Shown here: one piece after another, positions 50,174 through 59,660 of the stretch
Position numbering within the stretch: the stretch's first letter is position 1
Layout of the letters: every line of letters starts with the position of its first letter
Source: Marinobacterium lutimaris
GTDB lineage: Bacteria > Pseudomonadota > Gammaproteobacteria > Pseudomonadales > Balneatricaceae
Direction of reading: 5' to 3'
Assembly: GCF_900108065.1 (NCBI RefSeq)
Contig: NZ_FNVQ01000002.1
Location: 372,001 to 436,000, forward strand
Length of the DNA stretch: 64,000 bases
The notes under the pieces: generated by a model
What the model saw: only the letters and a program-made list of their open reading frames with translations
Database searches by the model: none
What the model was told of the DNA's origin: nothing
Position numbers and translations under genes: made by a program

Positions 50174-51307
50174 ATGCTAACTATGAAAAAGAGCCTTACC
50201 AAAGGCATCGCCATCGCTATAGGTCTGGCTGCCTGCTACGGCCAGGCGGTTACCGCCAAGGAACTGCGTGTTGCACCGGGCGTTCCGCCAGCCCACCCCG
50301 CTACCGATCCACTCTATACCACCCTGCAGGAAAAGCTGCCTGAAGCCACCGATGGGCGCCTGACCGCCAAACTACTCGGCCCGGAGATCGCCTCCCTGAG
50401 TGAGATGCGCACCGGCATCAAAAGCGGTCTGGTCGATGCAGGCCTGTTCCTGTCGGCCTACTTCCCGGCCGACCTGACTGAGTTCAACCTGGTGGGCGAT
50501 ATGGCCTTTCTCGGCGCGAACCCTCAGGCCATGGGCGCAGCCCTGACCGAATACATCGTTACCTGTGCAGACTGTCAGGCGGAGCTGAAAAAGCTGGGCG
50601 TAGTGTTTACCTCTGCACACTCCACCAATATCTACCAGATTCTCAGCAACAAGCCGGTTACCGAACTTGAAGATCTGAAAGGCCTGCGTCTGCGCGCCGG
50701 CGGCCCTCAGTATTCACGCTGGGCTGAAGCCATGGGCGCAACACCGGCCAGCATCCCGGTCGGCGAACAGTTCGAGGCCCTGTCCCAGGGCGTTATCGAC
50801 GGCACTCTGGCGTCCACAGCCGACATCGTCTCCTTCCGTCTCGACGATGCGATCAAGTACGTCACCGAAGTGCCGCTGGGCACCTTCTTTTCCGACATCT
50901 CCCACGCGGTCAGCCTGAACACCTGGAAGAGCCTCTCTGCCGAGGATCGCCAGGCACTGATCGAGGTCTCTTCTCTGGCCAGCACACTGTGCACCGACCG
51001 TTGGGCAACCATCTCCGACAAGGGCATGGGCATGGCCGCCAAAGCGGGCGTTGAAGTGCTGCAGCCAAGCCAGGCTCTGATCGACGCCACCCAGGCGTTC
51101 GTTGAGGAAGATCTGAAGACAGCAGCGTCACAGGCTGGCGAGCGCTACGGCATCGAAAATGCTGACGCCAAGCTCGCTCGCTTCCAGGAGCTGGTGACCA
51201 AGTGGGAAGGTATCGCCGAAGCGGCCAACAACGATCCTGCCGCCGTCGCTGATGCGATGAACAGCGAGATCTGGGCGAAGGTCGATTTCAGCACCTACGG
51301 TATCTGA
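50174..51307 (+). CDS. dctP: TRAP transporter substrate-binding protein (DctP family)
   Basis: 377 residues with a signal peptide (cleavage near AVTAKE) and the DctP fold: VAPGVPPAHPATDPLY, LGPEIASLSEMRTGIKSGLVDAG and DLKGLRLRAGGPQYSRWAEAMGATP. A CADC pair in the middle of the protein could form a disulfide. It captures an organic acid in the periplasm for the DctQM permease. ATG 50174 follows AAGGG by seven bases; the longer frame from 50072 begins outside the signal peptide. Confidence 0.92.
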   Translation: MLTMKKSLTKGIAIAIGLAACYGQAVTAKELRVAPGVPPAHPATDPLYTTLQEKLPEATDGRLTAKLLGPEIASLSEMRTGIKSGLVDAGLFLSAYFPADLTEFNLVGDMAFLGANPQAMGAALTEYIVTCADCQAELKKLGVVFTSAHSTNIYQILSNKPVTELEDLKGLRLRAGGPQYSRWAEAMGATPASIPVGEQFEALSQGVIDGTLASTADIVSFRLDDAIKYVTEVPLGTFFSDISHAVSLNTWKSLSAEDRQALIEVSSLASTLCTDRWATISDKGMGMAAKAGVEVLQPSQALIDATQAFVEEDLKTAASQAGERYGIENADAKLARFQELVTKWEGIAEAANNDPAAVADAMNSEIWAKVDFSTYGI

Positions 51308-51385
51308 CCTATCTCAACCGGGAAGCCCGGCGACCTGCCGTCGGGTTTCCGCCCTTTGCCCCCATTATTATCCAAGAGAGCTGTT

Positions 51386-51883
51386 ATGAAACTGCTAGAG
51401 CGTTGGCTTGATCGCACAGCTCAGGGCGTGGCGCTTCTCGGTGCCCTGGGCATTCTGGCGATGATGGTGCACATCACGCTGGATATCTTTTTGAGAAGCT
51501 CTATCTCCGTATCGATTCCCGCCACCCAGGAACTGGTCACCCGCTATTACATGGTGACCTTGGCACTGCTACCCCTGGCCTGGGTTGAGCGCAAACGCAG
51601 CATGATTTTTGTGGAAGCGTTCAGCGGCCTGTTCGGCAGTCGCGGTCTGCGCGTTGTTGACAGCTTTGTGGCGCTGTTCTCCGCCAGCGTCTACGCCATC
51701 CTCGCCGTCGCCACCTGGGACAAGGCGATGGAGCAGTACGATATCGGCTCCTACGTCATGTCGCTAAACTTCCCTATGCCAGTCTGGCCCACCTACCTGA
51801 TTCTGCCGGTCGCCTTTGGCCTGTCCACGCTGGTCACCCTGGCCCGCATCCCGCTGCTGTTTACCAAGGATCGAGAGGAGTAA
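51386..51883 (+). CDS. dctQ: TRAP transporter small permease subunit
   Basis: 165 residues with four membrane helices, the DctQ topology (ITLDIFLRSSISVSIPATQELV; MVTLALLPLAWVERKRSMIFVEAF). It pairs with the large permease encoded eight bases downstream. The ATG at 51386 follows CCAAGAGAG. Confidence 0.9.
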   Translation: MKLLERWLDRTAQGVALLGALGILAMMVHITLDIFLRSSISVSIPATQELVTRYYMVTLALLPLAWVERKRSMIFVEAFSGLFGSRGLRVVDSFVALFSASVYAILAVATWDKAMEQYDIGSYVMSLNFPMPVWPTYLILPVAFGLSTLVTLARIPLLFTKDREE

Positions 51884-51890
51884 CCGGACC

Positions 51891-53186
51891 ATGGGTATCG
51901 AAATCGGCTTTGCAGGGCTAGCACTGCTCATCGTTCTGCTGGTGGTACGGATTCCGATCGCACTGGCGCTGATCTCCGTATCGCTCGGCGGTATCAGCCT
52001 GATGTTCGGCTGGGACACCGCCATCAGCCTGCTGGCTTCCAAGCCCTACGAATTTGTTTCCAAATGGACCCTGAGCGCAGTGCCTATGTTTCTGCTGATG
52101 GGGTTCATCTGCTACCACTCTGGCCTGACCTCCGGCCTCTTCAACGCCGCCAAGGTGTTCTTCCGCTGGCTGCCCGGCGGTATCGCCATCTCCAGCGTAT
52201 TCGCCAGCTCGGGCTTCGCCGCCGTCTGCGGCTCCAGTGTCGCCTGCGCTGCCGCCATGGGACGCATTGCCATTCCAGAGATGGTCAAAAGCGGCTATAA
52301 ACCCAGCTTTGCCTGCGGCACCATCGCCGCTGGTGGCACCATCGGCGCACTGATTCCCCCGAGCATTCTGATGATCGTCTACGGCGTATTTGCCCAGGTC
52401 TCGATTACCCAGGTATTCCTCGGCGGTATCACCATCGGCCTGCTCACGGCCATCAGCTACGCCATGATTATTCTGGCCGTCAGTTGGCTGCGTCCTGATA
52501 TCGTGCCGCGCGTAGCTAAGGACGCTGAGAATATAGATCCAACCCGCGCCCTGCTCGATGTCTGGCCGGTTCTGCTGCTGGCACTACTGGTATTCGGCGG
52601 CATGTTCAGCGGCTTCTTTACCGCGACCGAAGCCGGTGCGGTCGGCGCGGCGGGTGCGCTGCTACTCTCGGTCGCCGTACGCAAACTGGACTGGACCAGC
52701 GCGAAAAAAGCGTTCCTGGAAACCCTGGCGACCACCTCGTCACTGCTGATTATCGGTATCGGCGCCAGCATGTTTACGCTATTCCTGAGCCTCAGCGGTA
52801 TCGCCGACGTGCTGACCTCCGCCGTATCCGGCTGGGATCCCTCGTATCTGCAGCTGATGATCGTGGTAGTCGCTATCTACCTGGTCCTGGGCCTGTTCAT
52901 GGAGCCGTTTGGCGCCATGCTAGTTACCCTGCCGGTGCTGCTGCCGATCTTCGAGGTCTATGACATTAACCTGATCTGGTTCGGCGTGTTGCTGGTGAAG
53001 CTACTGGAGATCGGCATGATCACTCCGCCCGTGGGGATGAACATCTTCGTCATCCGCGGTGTGGCGGGTAAATACGCCTCACTGGTGGATATCTTCAAGG
53101 GGGTGGCGATCTTCCTGGTGGCAGACCTGGTCGTCGTGGCTCTGATTATCGGCGTACCGGAGATCGTTATGGTCATGAATAACTAG
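51891..53186 (+). CDS. dctM: TRAP transporter large permease subunit
   Basis: 431 residues, about 12 membrane segments, DctM family. Recognised stretches include FSGVFASSGFAAV-like turns (seen as SSVFASSGFAAVCGSSVACAA), GTIAAGGTIGALIPPSILMIVYG and MITPPVGMNIFVIRG. It is the Na+-coupled channel of the TRAP system. The start at 51891 is close behind the dctQ stop and follows GAGAGGAG. Confidence 0.93.
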   Translation: MGIEIGFAGLALLIVLLVVRIPIALALISVSLGGISLMFGWDTAISLLASKPYEFVSKWTLSAVPMFLLMGFICYHSGLTSGLFNAAKVFFRWLPGGIAISSVFASSGFAAVCGSSVACAAAMGRIAIPEMVKSGYKPSFACGTIAAGGTIGALIPPSILMIVYGVFAQVSITQVFLGGITIGLLTAISYAMIILAVSWLRPDIVPRVAKDAENIDPTRALLDVWPVLLLALLVFGGMFSGFFTATEAGAVGAAGALLLSVAVRKLDWTSAKKAFLETLATTSSLLIIGIGASMFTLFLSLSGIADVLTSAVSGWDPSYLQLMIVVVAIYLVLGLFMEPFGAMLVTLPVLLPIFEVYDINLIWFGVLLVKLLEIGMITPPVGMNIFVIRGVAGKYASLVDIFKGVAIFLVADLVVVALIIGVPEIVMVMNN

Positions 53187-53205
53187 CATCTGCTGGTTAT
53201 CAACC

Positions 53206-53233
53206 AAGGCCGCCCCAGCCTGGGGCTGGCCTT
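53206..53233 (+). terminator. Hairpin after the TRAP operon
   Basis: AAGGCC and GGCCTT enclose a second stem CCCCA/TGGGG. Only TTATCC follows, so termination may be weak. Confidence 0.55.
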
Positions 53234-53409
53234 ATCCAAACGAGATGCACCCTCATAACCGATCTTTTTGCGACCAACAGATCGGCTTCCCGCCCTGCCC
53301 CTCCAAAACACCAAAACCAAGCATTCACCCACAAAACCCACAAGAAATATCCGGAAAGGAATATTAAGATAGACTGAAGTACGCTTAATGCTTCGCCAGG
53401 GAGCCAGGT

Positions 53410-54945
53410 TTGAATACAGCATCGAGAAACGCCGAACAGATCTGCTCCTACTGTGGAGCTTCTGCACTGCAGATCCAACAATGGGACGATAAAACGCACT
53501 TCCTGGGCTGTAGCGGCTGCGGTGCACGCGGCCCCCGTACTCCCATCAGTGATGAACCGCTTCTTCATGCCGAGGGGACGAGCCTGCTTCGCACGGTGAT
53601 CGACGAGTCACCCGACATCATCATTTTGAAAAATTGGGAAGGAAACTTCCTGCTCTGCAACGACACCCTGGCAAAGCTATATAACTCCACGCCAGACGAG
53701 ATGGTTGGCAAGAGCGACGCCGATTTCAATCCAAACCGGGAACAGGTCGACTTCTACTTGAAGAACGTGCAGTCGGTCATGCGCTCTGGTGAAACCCAGG
53801 TTGTTTACGAACACTCAACCGACTCGATCACCGGCGATGAACGCTACTACCAGTCGATAAAAAAGCCGCTCAAGGGGCCCGACGGCAGTGATCGTATCCT
53901 GGTCATCGCCCACGACATTACCGAACTGACCAAAGCCCACCAGGTGATTAAGGAGAAAGAAAAGCGCTACTCCTACGCCATGGACGCCGCCGACGTCGGC
54001 ATCTGGGACTGGGACATCCCGAACAACCGGGTTACCCACAACGCCAAATGGTGCGAGCTGCTTGGCCTTGATGACCAGATGTCCGAGCACCACATGGACG
54101 TTCTGTCTGGCCTCCTCCACCCGGAGGATCGCGACGATGTTATGGCCGCCATTCAGGAAGCGCTCGACGGAAACGGCCACTACAGCCACGAACACCGTAT
54201 GCTGATCGGCGGCGGCGAAGCGATCTGGGTCTACGACCGCGGGAGAGTCATGGAATACGATGCCGACGGCAAGCCCAGCCGCATGGTCGGCAGTATAAGC
54301 GACATCAGCATGCGTAAGGAGTTTGAACAGCGCCTAGAACAGACATCGCGCGAAGTGGAGAAAGCCAATGAAGACCTGGAGCTCCTCGTGGCAGAGCGCA
54401 CTGCTGCGCTGGAGATAGCCAACCAGGAATTAAAACGCGTAGCCAGCAGAGACCCGCTTACCGGGGTCGGTAACCGAATGCTATTCGCCGAATGGCTGAC
54501 ACTGCAAAAGCCGGCGACACCATTGGAAGTGCTGATGATCGATATCGATCACTTCAAGCAGGTCAACGACCGTTTCGGCCACGAGCGTGGCGACCAGGTT
54601 CTGCTTGGCGTGGCTCGATGCCTTGAAGAAAACGTACGCGCTAGCGACCTGATTGTGCGCTGGGGGGGTGAAGAGTTTTTGCTGTTGTTGAGCGCCGTCA
54701 GCCCTGAACGGGCACTGGCTATCGCCGAGTCATTGCGACTGAAGGTCGAAAAGCTGTCACTTCTTCCTTCGGGAGAACCAATCACCCTAAGCATCGGTGT
54801 TGCCAGCGGCAATGCGGCAAACATCTACACTACAATCTGTGGTGCTGACGAGGCGCTCTACCAGGCTAAACGTGAAGGACGAAACCGAACCGTTATGCTA
54901 CCAAGACCCAACGCAGCGCCAGAAGCGTCAATTGACGAGGCGTGA
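53410..54945 (+). CDS. Diguanylate cyclase with N-terminal zinc ribbon and two PAS domains
   Basis: 511 residues, no membrane segment. Order: a zinc-ribbon-like head with C12-x2-C15 and C34-x2-C37, PAS (about 60-170), PAS/PAC (about 185-305), a coiled coil (about 305-345) and GGDEF (about 350-500). The active site GGEEF (419-423) is intact, and RASD (410-413), five residues before it, is the inhibitory I-site, so a product-inhibited c-di-GMP synthase is expected. The first PAS resembles small-molecule or haem-type sensors, but no ligand can be named. TTG start with GGGAG seven bases upstream. Confidence 0.88.
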   Translation: MNTASRNAEQICSYCGASALQIQQWDDKTHFLGCSGCGARGPRTPISDEPLLHAEGTSLLRTVIDESPDIIILKNWEGNFLLCNDTLAKLYNSTPDEMVGKSDADFNPNREQVDFYLKNVQSVMRSGETQVVYEHSTDSITGDERYYQSIKKPLKGPDGSDRILVIAHDITELTKAHQVIKEKEKRYSYAMDAADVGIWDWDIPNNRVTHNAKWCELLGLDDQMSEHHMDVLSGLLHPEDRDDVMAAIQEALDGNGHYSHEHRMLIGGGEAIWVYDRGRVMEYDADGKPSRMVGSISDISMRKEFEQRLEQTSREVEKANEDLELLVAERTAALEIANQELKRVASRDPLTGVGNRMLFAEWLTLQKPATPLEVLMIDIDHFKQVNDRFGHERGDQVLLGVARCLEENVRASDLIVRWGGEEFLLLLSAVSPERALAIAESLRLKVEKLSLLPSGEPITLSIGVASGNAANIYTTICGADEALYQAKREGRNRTVMLPRPNAAPEASIDEA

Positions 54946-55071
54946 AGCAAAAACGGATAGGTATCCACAGACGGAGTTTCGGTGAGGCCTGCCTGGTAAA
55001 GGCGAGAATTTATCAACAAGAGCCGGGGAAACAGGAGACGGCCAAAGAGCAGGCCCGCATATACAGGAAAT

Positions 55072-55104
55072 AAAAAAGGCAGATCGCTAAGTAGCTGATC
55101 TGCC
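55072..55104 (-). terminator. Terminator of the initiator tRNA gene
   Basis: On the minus strand GGCAGATC pairs with GATCTGCC around an 11-base loop and is followed by TTTTTT, 12 bases after the tRNA 3' end. Confidence 0.9.
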
Positions 55105-55115
55105 TCTCTTAAATT

Positions 55116-55192
<77 letters not shown>

Positions 55193-55205
55193 TCAACGTG
55201 GGCAA

Positions 55206-55234
55206 ACTATACCTACGGATCGCATACCTGTCAA
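55206..55234 (-). promoter_or_regulatory. Strong promoter of the initiator tRNA gene
   Basis: On the minus strand TTGACA, 17 bases, TATAGT. The -35 is a perfect match and the -10 has one mismatch, ending 13 bases before the tRNA. Confidence 0.85.
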
Positions 55235-55325
55235 ACCATAAACCGATATTTTTTATTTATGCTCAACTTTGCTTCTGTCCACGCTGCAAATGCAGTCTTT
55301 TCTAACGGGCAGCGGCCAGAAAAGA

Positions 55326-55357
55326 AAAAGCCGCTCCCGGATGGGGAACGGCTTTGT
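55326..55357 (-). terminator. Terminator of the small secreted-protein gene
   Basis: AAAGCCG pairs with CGGCTTT, with an inner CCCC/GGGG-like stem, and on the minus strand runs into TTTTTC. It also has TTTGTTTT on the plus side. Confidence 0.7.
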
Positions 55358-55411
55358 TTTGACTAGTTTTAACTAATGCAGCAGCTCTACCAGCATCGGC
55401 TCGCTGGGGTC

Positions 55412-55672
55412 TCACATAGCGGTGGAGTTCAACAGCATCCGCATCGCCTCAGCCAGCTTATGCTCTGCTTCGCTGTGGTTACCCGCATTATGTGCAGCCA
55501 TCCCCTCATCGTGCAGTTGCATGACTTTGCTGCGTGTATCATCGCTCACTTCCATATTCGCAAGGCCTGTTTCAATCGCCTTCGCGTCCATCGGGCAGTG
55601 ACTTGCCATAGCCGGCGCCGAAAGTGCAGCCGCCAGTAGAGCGGTGGCGCAGGCGGTTTTGATTCTGAACAT
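55412..55672 (-). CDS. Small secreted protein of unknown function
   Basis: 86 residues. A clear signal peptide (MFRIKTACATALLAAALSAPAMA) leaves a mature chain of about 63 residues starting SHCPMDAKAIE, rich in Met, Ala, Glu and His, and predicted to form a helical hairpin (ETGLANMEVSDDTRSKVMQLHDEGMAAHNAGNHSEAEHKLAEAM). The single Cys, three His and several Met residues could bind metal, but no known motif stands out. An ideal GGGAGG ribosome site is nine bases upstream and a terminator follows. A longer frame from 55852 is not supported. Confidence 0.72.
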   Translation of the reverse strand: MFRIKTACATALLAAALSAPAMASHCPMDAKAIETGLANMEVSDDTRSKVMQLHDEGMAAHNAGNHSEAEHKLAEAMRMLLNSTAM

Positions 55673-55881
55673 GATCAACCTCCCGTTCGGGTGCATACGA
55701 TCAGTTTGAGTATAGTTCAGCCAGTGTAAGCATCGGTCGTCACCCTCTCCCCCGATAGATTCTCTTACTAACGACACGCACGTAGAGCGCACAACAACAC
55801 CGTGCCGATGAACCCGGTATGGCGATTGTTTAAAACCACGGCGGGCGATCACGACAGTGTCGTAGCTCCTGCCAAGGAAAC

Positions 55882-55920
55882 AAAAAAGAGGCTGAACCCG
55901 ATGGAGTTCAGCCTCTTTTT
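55882..55920. terminator. Strong bidirectional terminator before cysQ end
   Basis: AAAAAAGAGGCTGAAC pairs with GTTCAGCCTCTTTTT around an eight-base loop, with A and T runs on the two sides. Confidence 0.92.
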
Positions 55921-55953
55921 CAGCGCCGATAGATAGTGACGATAGATGACCGA

Positions 55954-56736
55954 TTAGGGTCGGCTGCCACCGTAAACGACGAACCAGGGGTTCAGGGTTT
56001 CAGCCGTGTTTGCATAGCCAAGCACCACACCTTCTGGAGTTTCAACTGAACCACCCGCAGCGTTTACCACTGCATGGGCCGCCCCCGTATCCCAAAGACA
56101 GGTGGGGCCAAGGCGCGGATACAAGTCTGCCGCGCCCTCGGCGACCAGACAGATCTTCAGCGAGCTGCCCATGGGAACCAGCTCGTACTCACCCAGCGGC
56201 TTCAGCCAGTCCAGAGTATCCTGACTGGCATGGGAGCGACTGCCTACGATGCGCCACGCGGTAGCATCGGCATGCACGGCAACTTCGATCGGCTGACGCT
56301 CGCTCTTAGCTTCAATCTTGAAAGCGCCGACGCCTTCAGCACCCAGATAGGTGACATCCAGTGCGGGTGCATAGACCACACCCAACACCGGCCGCCCCCG
56401 CTCGATCAGGGCAATGTTGACGGTGAACTCGCCATTTCGCTTGATGAACTCCTTAGTGCCATCAAGAGGATCTACCAGCCAATAGCGGCCGTTACCATCT
56501 GCACCGTTAAAAGCCTCAACCGCCTCTTCGGTCAGTACCGGGATAGAAACCGGCAGCGCTTCAAGACCAGCAACGATGATGCTGTTGGCTGCTTTGTCGG
56601 CCTCGGTCAGAGGCGACTTGTCCTCTTTTTCTTCAATGGTGAATTCACGGCTGTAGATCGCCATGATCGCCTCGCCCGCTTGCAGGGCGATCTGCTCTAC
56701 CTGGTCCATCAGTACCGGCAGTGAAATATCGGTCAT
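55954..56736 (-). CDS. cysQ: 3'(2'),5'-bisphosphate nucleotidase CysQ
   Basis: 260 residues of the inositol monophosphatase-like family. Metal-site motifs: VLTEE (about 70), DPLDGTKEF and CLWDTGAAHAV. It removes PAP produced when PAPS is used, thereby keeping sulfate assimilation running. ATG 56736 follows AGGAAT; the in-frame TTG six bases upstream is less likely. It lies after cysNC with a 69-base gap. Confidence 0.94.
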   Translation of the reverse strand: MTDISLPVLMDQVEQIALQAGEAIMAIYSREFTIEEKEDKSPLTEADKAANSIIVAGLEALPVSIPVLTEEAVEAFNGADGNGRYWLVDPLDGTKEFIKRNGEFTVNIALIERGRPVLGVVYAPALDVTYLGAEGVGAFKIEAKSERQPIEVAVHADATAWRIVGSRSHASQDTLDWLKPLGEYELVPMGSSLKICLVAEGAADLYPRLGPTCLWDTGAAHAVVNAAGGSVETPEGVVLGYANTAETLNPWFVVYGGSRP

Positions 56737-56804
56737 CTTCAATTCCTGCTATTCCTGACAGCAGCCCGGACATTATAGGGCCGCTATCGTTCATACATTA
56801 AAGC

Positions 56805-58715
56805 TCAGAGCTCCGGCACTATACCGCGAGCCTGCAGCTGACGAATTACCTGATCGGCAGCTTCTTCAGCCGTGCAGCGAGTGGTATCCAGCACAACTTC
56901 GGCCGCTTCCGGTGTTTCGTAGGCGGAGTCGATGCCGGTGAAGTTCTTCAGCTCACCGCGACGCGCTTTTTTGTACAGACCTTTCGGATCACGATCTTCC
57001 GCCACTTCCAGCGGCGTATTCACGAATACCTCAACAAATTCACCATCCTCGACCATACCGCGCGCCATGGCACGCTCGGAGCGGAACGGAGAGATAAAGG
57101 CGGTGATCACGATAAGACCCGCATCCACCATCAGCTTGGCGACCTCAGCCACACGGCGAATATTTTCAACGCGGTCTGCATCGGTAAAGCCGAGATCCTT
57201 GTTCAGGCCATGGCGGACGTTGTCACCGTCGAGCAGGTAGGTGTGATGGCCCATGGCATGGAGTTTTTTCTCCACCAGGTTGGCAATAGTGGATTTGCCA
57301 GCGCCGGAAAGACCGGTCAGCCAGAGCACGCTTGGTTTCTGATTCTTGGCAATCGCCCGAGCAGCCTTGTCCACATCCACATGCTGCATATGGATGTTTT
57401 GGCTACGACGCAGGGAGAAATGGATCATGCCGGCGGCGACCGTATTGTTGCTCATACGGTCAACCAGAATGAAGCCACCGGTATCCTGGTTTTCCTTATA
57501 CGGGTCAAATGCGACCGCCCGGTCCAGGCTGATGTTACAGATGCCGATACCGTTAAGCGCCAGGTTCTTGGCCGCGGTGTGTTCCAGGGTGTTTACATTC
57601 ACCTGGTATTTAATCGCAGTAACAGTAGCGGTAACTGTCTGGGTGCCCAGTTTCAGCAGGTATGGACGACCCGGTAACAGCGGCTCATCATGCATCCATA
57701 CGATGGTGGTTTCGAACTGCTCTGCCGTCTGTGCTGGCTGTTCGGTGGTTGAGATTACATCACCACGGGAGATATCGATCTCATCAGCCAGAGTCAGAGT
57801 AACGGACTGGCCCGCAACGGCCTCATCCAGCTCGCCATCATAGGTGTAGATGCTCGCCACACGGCTGGTTTTACCGGAGGGCTGAACACGGATCTCATCA
57901 CCCGGGCGGATCACACCACTGGCCAGAGTTCCAGAGAACCCACGGAAGTCCAGGTTCGGGCGGTTAACCCACTGCACCGGCAGTCGGAAGGGATTACGCT
58001 GCAGGCGGTCATCATCCACCTCAACGGTTTCCAGGAATCCCATCAGCGTCGTGCCATGGTACCAGGGAGTGCTGTCGCTCAGCGCAGTGATGTTGTCGCC
58101 CTTGAGCGCCGACATCGGGATAAAGGTGATCTCATCCAGATCCAGCTGCTTGGCGAATTCGCGGTACTCGTCGCGAATCTGGTTAAAGACCTTCTCGGAG
58201 TAGTCCATCAGGTCCATCTTGTTGATCGCCACCACGATATGGCGGATACCGATCAGCGACATCAGGAAGCTGTGACGACGGGTCTGAGTCAGGATGCCCT
58301 TACGTGCATCAACCATCAGAATCGCGGCATCAGCAGTAGAAGCACCGGTGACCATGTTACGGGTGTACTGCTCATGCCCCGGGGTATCGGCAACGATGAA
58401 CTTGCGACGGTCGGTGGAGAAGAAGCGGTAAGCCACATCGATGGTGATCCCCTGCTCACGCTCTGCAGCAAGACCATCCACCAGCAGCGCAAAGTCAATC
58501 TCTTCGCCCTGGGTACCGTATTTTTTCGAGTCAGCCTCAATCGCGGAGAGCTGATCTTCAAACAGCATCTTGGAGTCAAACAGCAGGCGGCCAATCAGTG
58601 TGCTCTTGCCGTCGTCCACGCTGCCGCAGGTGATAAAGCGCAGCAGACCCTTGTTTTCGTGCTGTTTCAGGTATTGTTCAATATCGCTGGAAATCAGGTC
58701 GGATACGTGTGCCAT
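56805..58715 (-). CDS. cysNC: Bifunctional ATP sulfurylase GTPase subunit / APS kinase
   Basis: 636 residues: an N-terminal EF-Tu-like CysN GTPase (P loop GSVDDGKST, 31-39; [13 protein letters not shown]) with beta-barrel domains, fused to CysC APS kinase (P loop GLSGAGKST, 468-476; phosphorylation-site region FISPFRSER). CysN couples GTP hydrolysis to sulfate adenylation by CysD; CysC phosphorylates APS to PAPS. The start overlaps the cysD stop by one base. The fusion is common in Pseudomonas and relatives. Confidence 0.96.
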   Translation of the reverse strand: MAHVSDLISSDIEQYLKQHENKGLLRFITCGSVDDGKSTLIGRLLFDSKMLFEDQLSAIEADSKKYGTQGEEIDFALLVDGLAAEREQGITIDVAYRFFSTDRRKFIVADTPGHEQYTRNMVTGASTADAAILMVDARKGILTQTRRHSFLMSLIGIRHIVVAINKMDLMDYSEKVFNQIRDEYREFAKQLDLDEITFIPMSALKGDNITALSDSTPWYHGTTLMGFLETVEVDDDRLQRNPFRLPVQWVNRPNLDFRGFSGTLASGVIRPGDEIRVQPSGKTSRVASIYTYDGELDEAVAGQSVTLTLADEIDISRGDVISTTEQPAQTAEQFETTIVWMHDEPLLPGRPYLLKLGTQTVTATVTAIKYQVNVNTLEHTAAKNLALNGIGICNISLDRAVAFDPYKENQDTGGFILVDRMSNNTVAAGMIHFSLRRSQNIHMQHVDVDKAARAIAKNQKPSVLWLTGLSGAGKSTIANLVEKKLHAMGHHTYLLDGDNVRHGLNKDLGFTDADRVENIRRVAEVAKLMVDAGLIVITAFISPFRSERAMARGMVEDGEFVEVFVNTPLEVAEDRDPKGLYKKARRGELKNFTGIDSAYETPEAAEVVLDTTRCTAEEAADQVIRQLQARGIVPEL

Positions 58716-59614
58716 CAGAAATAGCCCTCCTGCTTTTTCTTCTCCATGGAGGCGGCGGAATCATGGTCGATCACACGGCCCTGGCGTTCTGAGGTTTTGG
58801 TCAGGAGCATCTCCTGAATGATTGACGGCAGAGTGTCGGCCTCGGACTCGACAGCACCGGTCAGCGGGTAACAGCCCAGGGTACGGAAGCGCACCTTACG
58901 CATCGTCGGAACCTCGCCCTCTTTCAGCGGCATACGCTCATCATCCACCATGATCAGCGTGCCATCGCGCTCGACCACGGGGCGCGTTGCGGAGTAGTAG
59001 AGAGGTACGATGGGGATGTTTTCCAGGTAGATGTACTGCCAGATATCCAGCTCAGTCCAGTTGGACAGCGGGAATACGCGCATGCTCTCGCCCTTCTGCT
59101 TGCGCGCGTTGTACAGCTTCCACAGCTCAGGCCGCTGACCTTTGGGATCCCAGCGATGCTGAGCGGTACGGAAGGAAAAGATACGCTCCTTGGCGCGGGA
59201 CTTTTCTTCATCACGACGAGCACCACCAAAGGCTGCATCGAAACCGTACTTATTAAGAGCCTGCTTCAGGCCTTCGGTCTTCATGATGTCGGTATGCAAA
59301 GCGGAACCGTGGGTAAAGGGGTTGATGTCTTTCTCAACGCCTTCCGGGTTGACGTGGACAATCAGGTCCAGGCCGAGATCTTTGGCTATCTGATCCCGAA
59401 ACTCGTACATTTCGCGGAATTTCCAGCGAGTATCCACGTGCAGCAGAGGGAACGGAGGCTTGGACGGCGCAAACGCTTTCATGGCCAGGTGCAGCATCAC
59501 CGCACTGTCTTTGCCGATGGAGTAAAGCATCACCGGGTTTTCCGCTTCTGCCACCACTTCGCGCATGATATGGATGCTTTCCGCTTCCAGGCGCTTCAAA
59601 TGTGTAAGAGACAT
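58715..59614 (-). CDS. cysD: Sulfate adenylyltransferase subunit 2
   Basis: 299 residues, a PAPS-reductase-like PP-loop enzyme ([41 protein letters not shown]). With CysN it makes APS from sulfate and ATP. It is 46 bases downstream of the HTH gene and read in the same direction, so the four genes HTH-cysD-cysNC-cysQ may form one operon. Confidence 0.96.
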   Translation of the reverse strand: MSLTHLKRLEAESIHIMREVVAEAENPVMLYSIGKDSAVMLHLAMKAFAPSKPPFPLLHVDTRWKFREMYEFRDQIAKDLGLDLIVHVNPEGVEKDINPFTHGSALHTDIMKTEGLKQALNKYGFDAAFGGARRDEEKSRAKERIFSFRTAQHRWDPKGQRPELWKLYNARKQKGESMRVFPLSNWTELDIWQYIYLENIPIVPLYYSATRPVVERDGTLIMVDDERMPLKEGEVPTMRKVRFRTLGCYPLTGAVESEADTLPSIIQEMLLTKTSERQGRVIDHDSAASMEKKKQEGYF

Positions 59615-59660
59615 AGAGTTCCTTCAACCAGTCTTTGGTTATCTAAATCAGTATCTAAAG

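Noticed and set aside
55673-55852. N-terminal extension of the small secreted protein
   Set aside because: The extra 60 residues come before a complete signal peptide and a near-perfect ribosome site, so they are untranslated.
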